Positions 8,813 through 16,586 of a stretch of 64,000 nucleotides of DNA are shown in pieces. Position 1 is the first letter of the stretch; each line of letters opens with the position of its first letter. The translations under genes and the position numbers were made by a program. Under the pieces are notes generated by a model, which made no database searches, had not been told where the DNA came from, and saw only the letters and a list, made by a program, of their open reading frames with translations. This DNA is from Candidatus Binatia bacterium. GTDB lineage: Bacteria; Desulfobacterota; Binatia; UBA9968; JAJDTQ01. The DNA is taken from the NCBI GenBank assembly GCA_951813575.1, contig OX638375.1:3667330-3731329 (forward strand). Reading direction: 5' to 3'.

Positions 8813-10177
8813 CTACCCCGCGTAGCGCGGCACGATGTTGGTCGGCGTGTACTCCGCCGGCGCCTCGGTCACGAACAACTCGGGCTCGATGCCGTAGAGG
8901 CGCCGGGCGTTGCTGCCCAGCATCTTTTCCTGCACCTCCCGGGGCACGCCGTGCTTGTCCATGTTGTCCACGGCTTCCCAGGTGTCCGAAGCGTCGTGGT
9001 GCGGCATGTCGGACGACCACAGGGCGATGTCCTCGAAGATGTCCCACAGCCGGAGGGTGATGTCCTCGTCGCTCTCGAAGGCGATGAAGCACTGCCGGGC
9101 GAAGGTCTCCCGCGGGTCGCCGACCTTCTGCGGCGGGACGGCCTGTTCCCGCACGAACCGGTAAAGGTCGAGGTAGGTCTCGGCCTTCTCCAGGATCAGC
9201 GGCAGCCAGCTCGAGTTGGATTCCAGGATGGCCACCCTGAGTTTGGGGAACTTCTCCAGCCAGCCCGTGAGCATCACCACCATGGTCCAGGTCTGGGCCT
9301 CGCTGATGAAGCTCAGGGACTCGGAGCCGGGCTGCACCGACCCCATGCTGCGCATGATGTTCTCCACGAACTGCCCCGGGGAGTACACGTAGACGCCGTG
9401 GGCGGTGAAAGGGGAGCGCTTGGCGCTGCTCTTGCCCTGGGTGCCGGCCGACATGCGCTCCGCCATGGCTTCGGTGACGGCCTCGCCGCCGGACGGGAAC
9501 GTGTGCATTCCCAAGGCCAGTCCCAGCTCCTCGAACTCCTTCCACAAGGGGTCGAACTCGGGGAAGGTGGGGTAGCGGTCGTTGACCAGCACCGGCCGCA
9601 CCACCGCGGACTTGAAGCCCAGCCTGGCCACGCGGCGCAATTCCTGGACCGCGTAGTCCACGTCCTGGACGGGAAGCACGGCGCAGGGATAGAGGCGCTT
9701 GCGGTCGGCGGCGCAGTAGTCGTTCACCCAGTCGTTGTAGGCGGCGGCGCAGATCCGGGCGGCGTCCGGGTTCTTCACCAGCGGCATGCGCACGAAGGTG
9801 GACGGGAATACCATCACCTGGTCGATGCCCGACGCGTCCATATCCCTGAGGCGGACGTGGGGATCCCGCTGGCTCGCGTTGCGGCCGATCTCCTCGTCCC
9901 ACCTGGGATCGTCGGGCGCGATGGAGCCCAGGATCTTCTTGTTCATGCCCGGGTGCCATCCCTGTCCCGGATAGGCGTAGGTCTTGGGGTTGCCGTAGCT
10001 CACCTGGCCGTTCACGACCATCACGAGCCGGTCCATGTCCCGGTAGAAATGCTGCTTGGCGAACGCCCGCTGCTTCTCCGGGATGTACTCGTCCCAGACC
10101 TCCCGTGGCTCATGGATGTGGCTGTCGCAGTCGAAGACCGGAAAGTCCTTGGTGCGCCCTTGTGCCGTGTAGGCCAT
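8813..10177 (-). CDS. metal-dependent amidohydrolase (amidohydrolase 2 family)
   Basis: TIM-barrel hydrolase of 454 aa in the amidohydrolase_2 family (relatives include aminocarboxymuconate semialdehyde decarboxylase). The N-terminal metal site is FDCDSHIHEP (HxH). Later features are MDASGIDQVMVFPST, a glycine/histidine strand around GMHTFPSGG, and WSSDMPHHDASDTW with the late metal-binding aspartate. I placed the start at MAYTAQG, just after a GAGGAG-like site; a longer frame exists but its N-terminus is not conserved. A smaller paralogue lies at 36487-37512. The reaction is probably hydrolysis or decarboxylation of a cyclic or aromatic-acid intermediate. Confidence 0.85.
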   Translation of the reverse strand: MAYTAQGRTKDFPVFDCDSHIHEPREVWDEYIPEKQRAFAKQHFYRDMDRLVMVVNGQVSYGNPKTYAYPGQGWHPGMNKKILGSIAPDDPRWDEEIGRNASQRDPHVRLRDMDASGIDQVMVFPSTFVRMPLVKNPDAARICAAAYNDWVNDYCAADRKRLYPCAVLPVQDVDYAVQELRRVARLGFKSAVVRPVLVNDRYPTFPEFDPLWKEFEELGLALGMHTFPSGGEAVTEAMAERMSAGTQGKSSAKRSPFTAHGVYVYSPGQFVENIMRSMGSVQPGSESLSFISEAQTWTMVVMLTGWLEKFPKLRVAILESNSSWLPLILEKAETYLDLYRFVREQAVPPQKVGDPRETFARQCFIAFESDEDITLRLWDIFEDIALWSSDMPHHDASDTWEAVDNMDKHGVPREVQEKMLGSNARRLYGIEPELFVTEAPAEYTPTNIVPRYAG

Positions 10178-10263
10178 CACGAACTCCTCGCTGGACGCAG
10201 CGCCCGGCGCGTGTCCGGCGAGGGCCATCGGCCGGGCGGGCGGACCCAGGTTTGCGGCCGGGC

Positions 10264-10707
10264 TTACGCGCTCGGCTTGAACTTCGGCAGGGTGTACTCC
10301 TCGTGGTCCTCGTACACCACCTCCACCGCCATCCCCACCTTCACCTCGTCGGGCGGGATGTCGATGACGTTGCTCACGAGCCGCGGCCCCTCATCGAGGT
10401 CCACGAGCGAGACGTTGTACGGGATCTGGTCCTGGTACGCCGGATGCCACGCCCGGTGATAGGTGACGAAGGAGTAGATGGTGCCCTTGCCGCTCACCGG
10501 CACCCACTCGTTGTCCGACGACAGGCATTTTGCGCACAGCGCCTGGGGCGGGAAGTTGAAGTAGGTCCCGCAGCCGTTGCACCGCTGCACGGTGAGCTTG
10601 TGCTCCTTGAGGTTGTCCCAGAAGGGCCTGGCCTCCATCTCCGCGAGAAAAGGTTCGGCGCGGGGCGCCGCGCGCCCGCGCTTGTCGTGTGCTTCTGTCT
10701 TGCTCAT
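10264..10707 (-). CDS. zinc-ribbon OB-fold protein (DUF35 family)
   Basis: Small protein of 147 aa with a rubredoxin-like zinc ribbon (RCNGCGTYFNFP ... LCAKCLS, two CxxC pairs) followed by an OB-fold domain (GKGTIYSFVTYHRAWHP, PYNVSLVDLDEG). DUF35 proteins are obligate partners of thiolase-fold enzymes, for example with Ltp2-type aldolases and HMG-CoA synthase/thiolase pairs, where they channel CoA substrates. Its ATG overlaps the stop of the thiolase-like gene by four bases, which fits a stoichiometric complex. Confidence 0.9.
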   Translation of the reverse strand: MSKTEAHDKRGRAAPRAEPFLAEMEARPFWDNLKEHKLTVQRCNGCGTYFNFPPQALCAKCLSSDNEWVPVSGKGTIYSFVTYHRAWHPAYQDQIPYNVSLVDLDEGPRLVSNVIDIPPDEVKVGMAVEVVYEDHEEYTLPKFKPSA

Positions 10708-11858
10708 TGTACCCCCAGTACGAGTGATGCGTGCATGCACAGGCTGCCGCCGTGCCCGCTGATGACTCCCGCCTTCGCGCCCTGCACCTGCCGCTCGGGC
10801 TCCACCTCGTTGCCGCGCAACTGCTTGACGCCCTCGGTGACGTGCATGATCCCCTCGAGATGCGCCTGTGACAGCAGCCCGCCGTGAGTGTTCACGGGGA
10901 TCTCGCCGCCCACTTCGATGCGGCCGTCCTTGATGAAGTCCTTGCCCTCGCCCTTGCCGCAGAAACCGTAGTCCTCGATGGTGATGAGCGTCGTGATGGT
11001 GAAGCAGTCGTAGAACTGCGCGAAGTCCATGTCCTTGGGTTCCAGCCCCGCCATGCGGTAGGCCGCCTCCGACGACTTCCGGCTCCCCAGGGTCGTCAAC
11101 GTCGGAGCGTCCATGACGCTGGAGTGCGGATGGTGTTGCCCCATGCCCAGCACCTGCACGGGCCTCTTGGGCAGGTCCCTGGCCCGCTCCATGCTGGTCA
11201 CCAGCAGGGCGGCGCCGCCGTCCGACTCCAGCGAGCAGTCGAACAGGTGCAGCGGCTCCACGATCAGACGCGAGTTCTGGTGGTCCTCGATGGACATGGG
11301 CTTCTGCATTGTGGCGTTCCTGTTCATGCAGGCGTGCTTGCGGGTGGACACCGCGATCTGGCCCAGGTCCTCGCTGGTGGTGCCGAACTCGTGCATGTGG
11401 CGCGTGGCCGCGAACGCGTGGTTGGCCACCGCGGAGAAATGCCCCCAGGGCTGCTCCCAGTGCTCGTCGCCGCTGCGGATGGGATAGCCCGGCGTGGGGT
11501 CCGGCGTGGCGCGCTTGCGCGCGTGGACGCACACCACGTAGTTGGCCATGCCCGCCTCGATGGCCATCACCGCGTTCTGGATCATGGCGATGGGCGTGGC
11601 GCCCCCCAGCGCCAGGTCGGTGGCGTAGCTGGGGTCGATGCCCGCCATGTGCGCCAGCCGCACCGCGTAGCTCCGGTGGGCGTCCGTGAGCGGCTGGTTG
11701 GTCAACAGACCGTCCACTTGGGACGCGTCGACGCCGGCGTCCTCCAGGCACAGGCGGATGGCTTCGACGTGCAGCGAGTTGGTGGTGGCTTCGGGCCGCT
11801 TGCCCACCTGGGTCTCGCCCACGCCTACGACGGCGTATTTGCCCGAGAGATTTGACAT
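10704..11858 (-). CDS. thiolase-like protein lacking the usual nucleophile cysteine
   Basis: Thiolase-superfamily protein of 384 aa (SCP2/lipid-transfer type). It begins SGKYAVVGVGETQVGKRP and ends with GHGGSLCMHASLVLG. Where active thiolases carry the nucleophilic cysteine near residue 90 it reads LALGGATPIAMIQ, without a Cys. DUF35-paired homologues such as steroid aldolase Ltp2 also lack this cysteine and run retro-aldol cleavage instead of thiolysis. Overlap with the DUF35 gene supports that reading. Annotation simply as acetyl-CoA acetyltransferase would be misleading. Confidence 0.85.
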   Translation of the reverse strand: MSNLSGKYAVVGVGETQVGKRPEATTNSLHVEAIRLCLEDAGVDASQVDGLLTNQPLTDAHRSYAVRLAHMAGIDPSYATDLALGGATPIAMIQNAVMAIEAGMANYVVCVHARKRATPDPTPGYPIRSGDEHWEQPWGHFSAVANHAFAATRHMHEFGTTSEDLGQIAVSTRKHACMNRNATMQKPMSIEDHQNSRLIVEPLHLFDCSLESDGGAALLVTSMERARDLPKRPVQVLGMGQHHPHSSVMDAPTLTTLGSRKSSEAAYRMAGLEPKDMDFAQFYDCFTITTLITIEDYGFCGKGEGKDFIKDGRIEVGGEIPVNTHGGLLSQAHLEGIMHVTEGVKQLRGNEVEPERQVQGAKAGVISGHGGSLCMHASLVLGVQ

Positions 11859-11887
11859 GGCTGTGCTCCTTGTCTCTTCGGAAGGGC

Positions 11888-12931
11888 CTACTTGTCCAGG
11901 CCGACGATCCTGCGCGCGCGGCTCACCACTTCCGGCGTCATCTGCTTCTTCATGTCGGCGATGAGGCCGGTAAGGTACTCGCCGCTCCTGGGGTTGATGT
12001 CGAGCCGCGCCCGCTTGGCATCCTTCAGGAACGCGGGGTCCTTCAGGATGTTGTCGAAGGCTTTGCGCAGCACGGTCACCCTGTCCTTGGGCGTCCCCGG
12101 GGGCAGCGCCCAAGGCCGTACCATGGCGGCCGGCAGGAGCAGCACCTTCATGAAGGCCACGTCCGCGGGCTTGGTGATCCTGTCGTTCAGACCCGGCACG
12201 TTTCGCGCCTCGAGCTCGGGGTGGCGTTCCTCGCTGATGTAGGTGATGAGCTTGATGGAGCCCTCCTGGAGCATGGACATGCCGGTGGACTTCACCGAGT
12301 CCCAGGTCCATCCGGTAAGGGCGTCCACCTCTTTCTGCAGCAGCCCCGCGCGCACCGGCGCCGTCCCCTTGTAGCCTGGGACGATCTTGGAGGTGTTGCC
12401 GAAGATGTCGTTCATGGCCAGGGGAATGCTGCAGGTCAGGCTGTTGCGCGCGGTGCAGCCGAAGATCAACGGCTCGGTCTTGGTGTCGAGCCACTGGTCC
12501 ATGCTCTGGATGGGCGAGCCCTTGCGCACCGCCACGGTGATGGGGCTGGTATTGGCCAGCCCCAGCCAGATGAACTTGTTGACGTCGTACCGGATCCCCG
12601 GAAAGTTCAGGAACTGCGCCTGCGCCACGGTCCAGGTGGGGTGCACGAGGGCGAGGCCGTCCCGCTTGGTGATGTTGTATACGTAGTTGGTGCCGATGAG
12701 TCCGCTGCCGCCGGGTATGTTGATGACGATGACGTTGGGCTTGCCCGGGATATGCTTCCCCAAGTGTCTCGCGAACAGCCGCGAATAGGTATCGTAACCG
12801 CCCCCCGGGGAGCTGACCGAAATGATCTTGACCGTCTTGCCTTCGTAGAACGACGCCGCTCCGGCCACGCTGCCGCCGGCGGCCGCCATCGCCGCCATGA
12901 CGAACCCGATGAGTGCTGCTCGCAGGAACAT
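11888..12931 (-). CDS. TctC-type periplasmic solute-binding protein, copy 1
   Basis: Secreted substrate-binding protein of 347 aa, related to TctC/Bug proteins of tripartite tricarboxylate transporters. A signal peptide (MFLRAALIGFVMAAMAAAGG...AGAA) is followed by the family opening YEGKTVKIISVSSPGGGYDT and VIVINIPGGSGLIGTNYVYN. No TctA/TctB membrane genes are present in the window, so the permease must be elsewhere or the protein acts as an orphan binder. It is closely similar to the next gene upstream, indicating tandem duplication. The start was set at the signal peptide; the longer frame reads into the preceding gene's end. Confidence 0.88.
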   Translation of the reverse strand: MFLRAALIGFVMAAMAAAGGSVAGAASFYEGKTVKIISVSSPGGGYDTYSRLFARHLGKHIPGKPNVIVINIPGGSGLIGTNYVYNITKRDGLALVHPTWTVAQAQFLNFPGIRYDVNKFIWLGLANTSPITVAVRKGSPIQSMDQWLDTKTEPLIFGCTARNSLTCSIPLAMNDIFGNTSKIVPGYKGTAPVRAGLLQKEVDALTGWTWDSVKSTGMSMLQEGSIKLITYISEERHPELEARNVPGLNDRITKPADVAFMKVLLLPAAMVRPWALPPGTPKDRVTVLRKAFDNILKDPAFLKDAKRARLDINPRSGEYLTGLIADMKKQMTPEVVSRARRIVGLDK

Positions 12932-12978
12932 GTTGGGTCTCCCTCCTGTTGCTCCAATCCGATTGTTCACGGGACCGG

Positions 12979-14019
12979 TCACTTCTCCAGGCCGATGATC
13001 TTCCGGGCGCGGCTCAGCACCTCCGGGGTCATCTGCGTCTTCATGTTGGCGATGAGGTCGGTGAGCCACTTGCCGCTCTTGGGGTTGATGTCCAGGCGGG
13101 TGCGCTTGGCGTCCTTCAGGAACCCGGGGTCCTTCAGCGTGGCCTGGAATGCCGTCTTCAGCATCCCCACCCGGTCAGCCGGGGTCCCCGGAGGCACGGC
13201 CCACGGCCGCAGCATGGCCGCCGGCAGGAGCAGCACCTTCATGAAGGCCACGTCCGAGGGCTTGGTGATCCTTTCGTTCAGGAACGGCACCTTCCGCTCG
13301 TCCAGCTCTCCATGACGGTCGAAACCGATATAGGCGATGATCTTGGCGTCACCGTCGTCGAGCATCGACATGCCGGTGGACTTCACCGAGTCCCAGCTCC
13401 ACCCGGTCAGTCCGTCCACCTCGTTCTGCAGCAGCGCGGCGCGGATGCGCGCCGTCCCCACGTAGCCGGTCACGACCTCGGAGGTCTTGCCGAAGATACC
13501 GTTCAGGGCCAGGGGGATGCTGCAGGTGAGGCTGTTGAGCGACGTGCAGCCGAAGATCAGCGGCTTGGTCTTGGGATCGAGCCACTGTTCCATGGTCTGG
13601 ATCGGCGAGCCCTTGCGCACCACCGCGGTGATGGGGCCGCTGTTGGCCAGCCCCAGCCAGATCATCTTGGTGACGTCGTACTTGATGCCGGGAAAGTTCA
13701 GGTACTGTGCCTGGGCCACGCCCCAGCTCGGCTGGATCAGCGTCAGGCCGTCCGGCTTGGTCACGTTGTAGACGTAGTTGGTGCCGATAAGGCCGCTGGC
13801 GCCGGGAATGTTGACGACGATGACCTTGGGCTTGCCCGGGATGTGTTTGCCCAGATGACGTGCGAAGAGGCGGGAGTAGGTGTCGTAGCCGCCGCCGGGC
13901 GCGTGCACGGAAACGATCTTGACCGTCTTCTTCTCGTAGAATGACGCCGCGCCGGCCAAGCTTCCGCATGCCAGCAGCACCGCCACGATGAGCCCGATCC
14001 ATGCCATTCGTCGAAACAT
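12979..14019 (-). CDS. TctC-type periplasmic solute-binding protein, copy 2
   Basis: Paralogue of the downstream gene, 346 aa, near-collinear throughout (for example FARHLGKHIPGKPKVIVVN and LLPAAMLRPWAVPPGTP). The signal region reads MAWIGLIVAVLLACGSLAGAA; LLAC could act as a lipobox, whereas copy 1 has no cysteine there, so the two copies may differ in membrane anchoring. Differences in the central region (FDRHGELDERKVPF against SEERHPELEARNVPG) may alter ligand choice. The 47-base gap suggests co-transcription with copy 1. Confidence 0.88.
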   Translation of the reverse strand: MFRRMAWIGLIVAVLLACGSLAGAASFYEKKTVKIVSVHAPGGGYDTYSRLFARHLGKHIPGKPKVIVVNIPGASGLIGTNYVYNVTKPDGLTLIQPSWGVAQAQYLNFPGIKYDVTKMIWLGLANSGPITAVVRKGSPIQTMEQWLDPKTKPLIFGCTSLNSLTCSIPLALNGIFGKTSEVVTGYVGTARIRAALLQNEVDGLTGWSWDSVKSTGMSMLDDGDAKIIAYIGFDRHGELDERKVPFLNERITKPSDVAFMKVLLLPAAMLRPWAVPPGTPADRVGMLKTAFQATLKDPGFLKDAKRTRLDINPKSGKWLTDLIANMKTQMTPEVLSRARKIIGLEK

Positions 14020-14204
14020 GTTTGTTCTCCTTGTTGGATAGACAGATCTCACCCGAATTACGGTGGCTACGATAGACCAGCGGGCGGGGCATTTCAAACC
14101 CTCGAATGCCGTCCCGACAACCCATTCCTGCGTCTTGCCGGTACCGCGCCGTTCCGTCTATCTTTTGACAGCATCCAACCTTTTTCGTGACTCATGGAGG
14201 CCAC

Positions 14205-15344
14205 ATGTCGAAGCCGATCCTGCACGGCGTCAAGGTCCTGGACCTGAGCCACATGTACCCGGGCACTCTGTGCACGTGGCTGCTGGCGGCCCTGGGAGCG
14301 GAAGTCCTCAAGGTGGAGGAGCCCGGGGCGGTGCGCTCGGGGGCGCCGTTCCTCAACCAGGGCAAGAAGAGCATCGCGCTGAACCTCAAGGCCGACGCGG
14401 GACGCGAGGTCCTGTACGCCCTGGCCAAGGCGTCGGACATCGTGGTGGAGGGCTTCCGGCCCGGCGTGGCGCGGCGGCTGGGGGTGGACTACGAGACGCT
14501 CCGGCGGCTGAATCCCCGGCTGGTCTACTGCTCCATATCCAGTTTCGGACAGACCGGTCCGTCGGTGGCGTACTCGGCCCACGACATCAATTTCCTGGCG
14601 CTGAGCGGAATGCTCGGCATCGGCCGGGAGGCTGGCCGGAGGCCGCTGCCCCCGGCGGCCCAGGTGGCGGACGTGGCCGGCGGCGGGTACCCGGCCCTGA
14701 GCGCGATCCTCGCCGCCTACATCGCGGTGCTGCGGGACGGAGAGGGCCGCTACCTCGACATCTCCATGTTCGACTGGACCCTGCTCATGGTGGCGCGCTA
14801 CCTGATGCTGGACCCGCCGCCACGGAGGTCGCGATCCGAGGTCAAGCGCGAGCACGCCACCCTGGCCGGAACCGCGGCATGCTACGACACCTACGAGGCG
14901 TCGGACGGCGGTTTCGTGTCACTGGCGGCCCTGGGCCCGCAGGCGTGGCGGCTCCTGTGCAAGGCCCTGGGCCTGGAACGGTTCGCCGATGCCGCTTTCG
15001 ATCCGGCCGAGACGCCGCGAATCAAGGCGGCCATGCGGCGCACCTTCAAGCGCCGGCCCCGCGAACACTGGGTGGAGCTTCTCCGGAACCGGTACGGCCT
15101 CTCCGTGGCGCCGGTGTACGAGCCCGAAGAGGTCTTGCAGGATCCCCACGTCCGCTTCCGCAAGACGCTGGCCCGCCGGAAGGACACCGGCGCCGTCGAG
15201 TTCACGCCGCCGTTCTGGTTCGCCGGAGCGCGGAAGCCCGGAGGACGTATTTGCCGTGTGGGCCAGCACACCGGAGCGGTGCTCAAGGGACTCGGCTACA
15301 CCGCCGCGGAGATCCGGGAACTGCGCAAGGCCAAGGCCGTCTGA
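14205..15344 (+). CDS. class III CoA-transferase or alpha-methylacyl-CoA racemase-like protein
   Basis: CaiB/BaiF-family protein of 379 aa. It opens with GVKVLDLSHMYPGTLCTWLLAALGAEVLKVEEPG and has the catalytic-type aspartate in YLDISMFDWT (Asp185). PFLNQGKKSIALNLK and the shorter length resemble the alpha-methylacyl-CoA racemase branch, so racemase activity is as likely as CoA transfer. A GGAGG site precedes ATG 14205. It is divergent from the solute-binding genes and 99 bases upstream of the citrate synthase gene. Confidence 0.87.
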   Translation: MSKPILHGVKVLDLSHMYPGTLCTWLLAALGAEVLKVEEPGAVRSGAPFLNQGKKSIALNLKADAGREVLYALAKASDIVVEGFRPGVARRLGVDYETLRRLNPRLVYCSISSFGQTGPSVAYSAHDINFLALSGMLGIGREAGRRPLPPAAQVADVAGGGYPALSAILAAYIAVLRDGEGRYLDISMFDWTLLMVARYLMLDPPPRRSRSEVKREHATLAGTAACYDTYEASDGGFVSLAALGPQAWRLLCKALGLERFADAAFDPAETPRIKAAMRRTFKRRPREHWVELLRNRYGLSVAPVYEPEEVLQDPHVRFRKTLARRKDTGAVEFTPPFWFAGARKPGGRICRVGQHTGAVLKGLGYTAAEIRELRKAKAV

Positions 15345-15443
15345 TCGCGGTTGAACACGGTTCCTGATAGGAGTAATTTCCGATAGCCCCTCTTGAGGAG
15401 GCAGTCAGGGCGCCGGAGCGCGGGGCGCCGATGGAGGACAGCG

Positions 15444-16565
15444 ATGTCGGATGTAAGACCGGGGTTGGAAGGGGTGATGGCCGGGGAGACGGCCATCTGT
15501 TCGGTGCGCCCGGAGGGCGAGCTGATCTACCGGGGCTACGACGTGCACGACCTGGCGGAGCAGGCGAGCTTCGAAGAGGTGGCCTACCTGGTGCTGTTCG
15601 GCAGGCTGCCCAACCGGGCGGAGCTGGAAGGGTTCGACGCGGAGCTGAGGTCCCACCGGGCGCTGCCGCCGGGGGTGGTGGAGAGTCTGGAGCTGCTGCC
15701 TTCGGATGCGGTGCCCATGGACGCGCTGCGTACGGCAGTGTCGGCGCTGGCGCTCTACGACCCGGACGCGGGCGACGATTCGCGCGACGCCAACCTGCGG
15801 AAGGCCACCCGGCTGCTGGCGCGGCTGGCCACGGCGGTGGCGGCGCTGCACCGGCTCTCCCGGGGTTTGGAGGTGGTGGCGCCGGACCCAGGGCTCAACC
15901 ACGCGGCCAACTTCCTGTACATGCTGCGGGGGGAGCGGCCGGAGGAGTTCGAGGCGAGGGTGCTGGAGGTGACGCTGATCCTGTACATGGAGCACGAGTT
16001 CAACGCCTCGACGTTCACGGCGCGGGTGATCGCCTCGACGCTGGCGGACCTGTACGGCGCGGTGGTGGGTGCGATAGCGGCGCTCAAGGGGCCGCTCCAC
16101 GGCGGCGCCAACGAGAAGGCCATGGACGTGATCCTGGAGATTGGCGTGCCCGAGCGGGCGGAGGCGTGGGTGGAGGAGAGCCTGCGGCAGAAGAAGCGGG
16201 TGATGGGATTCGGCCACCGGATCTACAAGACCGCGGATTCGCGGGTGGAGGTGGCCAAGAAGTGGGGGGCGCTGTTGGGCAAGCAGCTCGACGACACGCG
16301 GTTGAGCGACATCTGCATCACGGTGGAGGATGTGATGCGTCGGGAGAAGAACCTGTGCCCCAACGTGGACTTCTATGCCGCGCCCATCTACCACATGATG
16401 GAGATTCCCATTGCCCTCAACACGCCGATCTTCGCCATGAGCCGTGTGGTGGGCTGGTCGGCGCACGTCATCGAGCAGATCGACAACAACCGCCTGTTCC
16501 GGCCCAACTCCCGGTACGTGGGCGCCACCGATCTCGAGTTCCAGCCGCTCGACCGCCGCGGCTGA
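15444..16565 (+). CDS. citrate synthase / 2-methylcitrate synthase family
   Basis: Citrate synthase-fold enzyme of 373 aa, the size of the compact type found in 2-methylcitrate synthases and many Gram-positive citrate synthases. Active-site segments are present: PLHGGANEKAM (His), GFGHRIYK (His) and NVDFYAAPIYHMM (Asp), with MEHEFNASTFTARVIAS before them. The N-terminus GLEGVMAGETAICSV is typical. A GGAGG-like site (ATGGAGGACAGCG) precedes ATG 15444. Placement among CoA-transferase genes suggests condensation of an acyl-CoA made here with oxaloacetate, but citrate and methylcitrate synthase cannot be told apart by eye. Confidence 0.9.
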   Translation: MSDVRPGLEGVMAGETAICSVRPEGELIYRGYDVHDLAEQASFEEVAYLVLFGRLPNRAELEGFDAELRSHRALPPGVVESLELLPSDAVPMDALRTAVSALALYDPDAGDDSRDANLRKATRLLARLATAVAALHRLSRGLEVVAPDPGLNHAANFLYMLRGERPEEFEARVLEVTLILYMEHEFNASTFTARVIASTLADLYGAVVGAIAALKGPLHGGANEKAMDVILEIGVPERAEAWVEESLRQKKRVMGFGHRIYKTADSRVEVAKKWGALLGKQLDDTRLSDICITVEDVMRREKNLCPNVDFYAAPIYHMMEIPIALNTPIFAMSRVVGWSAHVIEQIDNNRLFRPNSRYVGATDLEFQPLDRRG

Positions 16566-16586
16566 TGGGTTGAACCAGCCGAGCCC

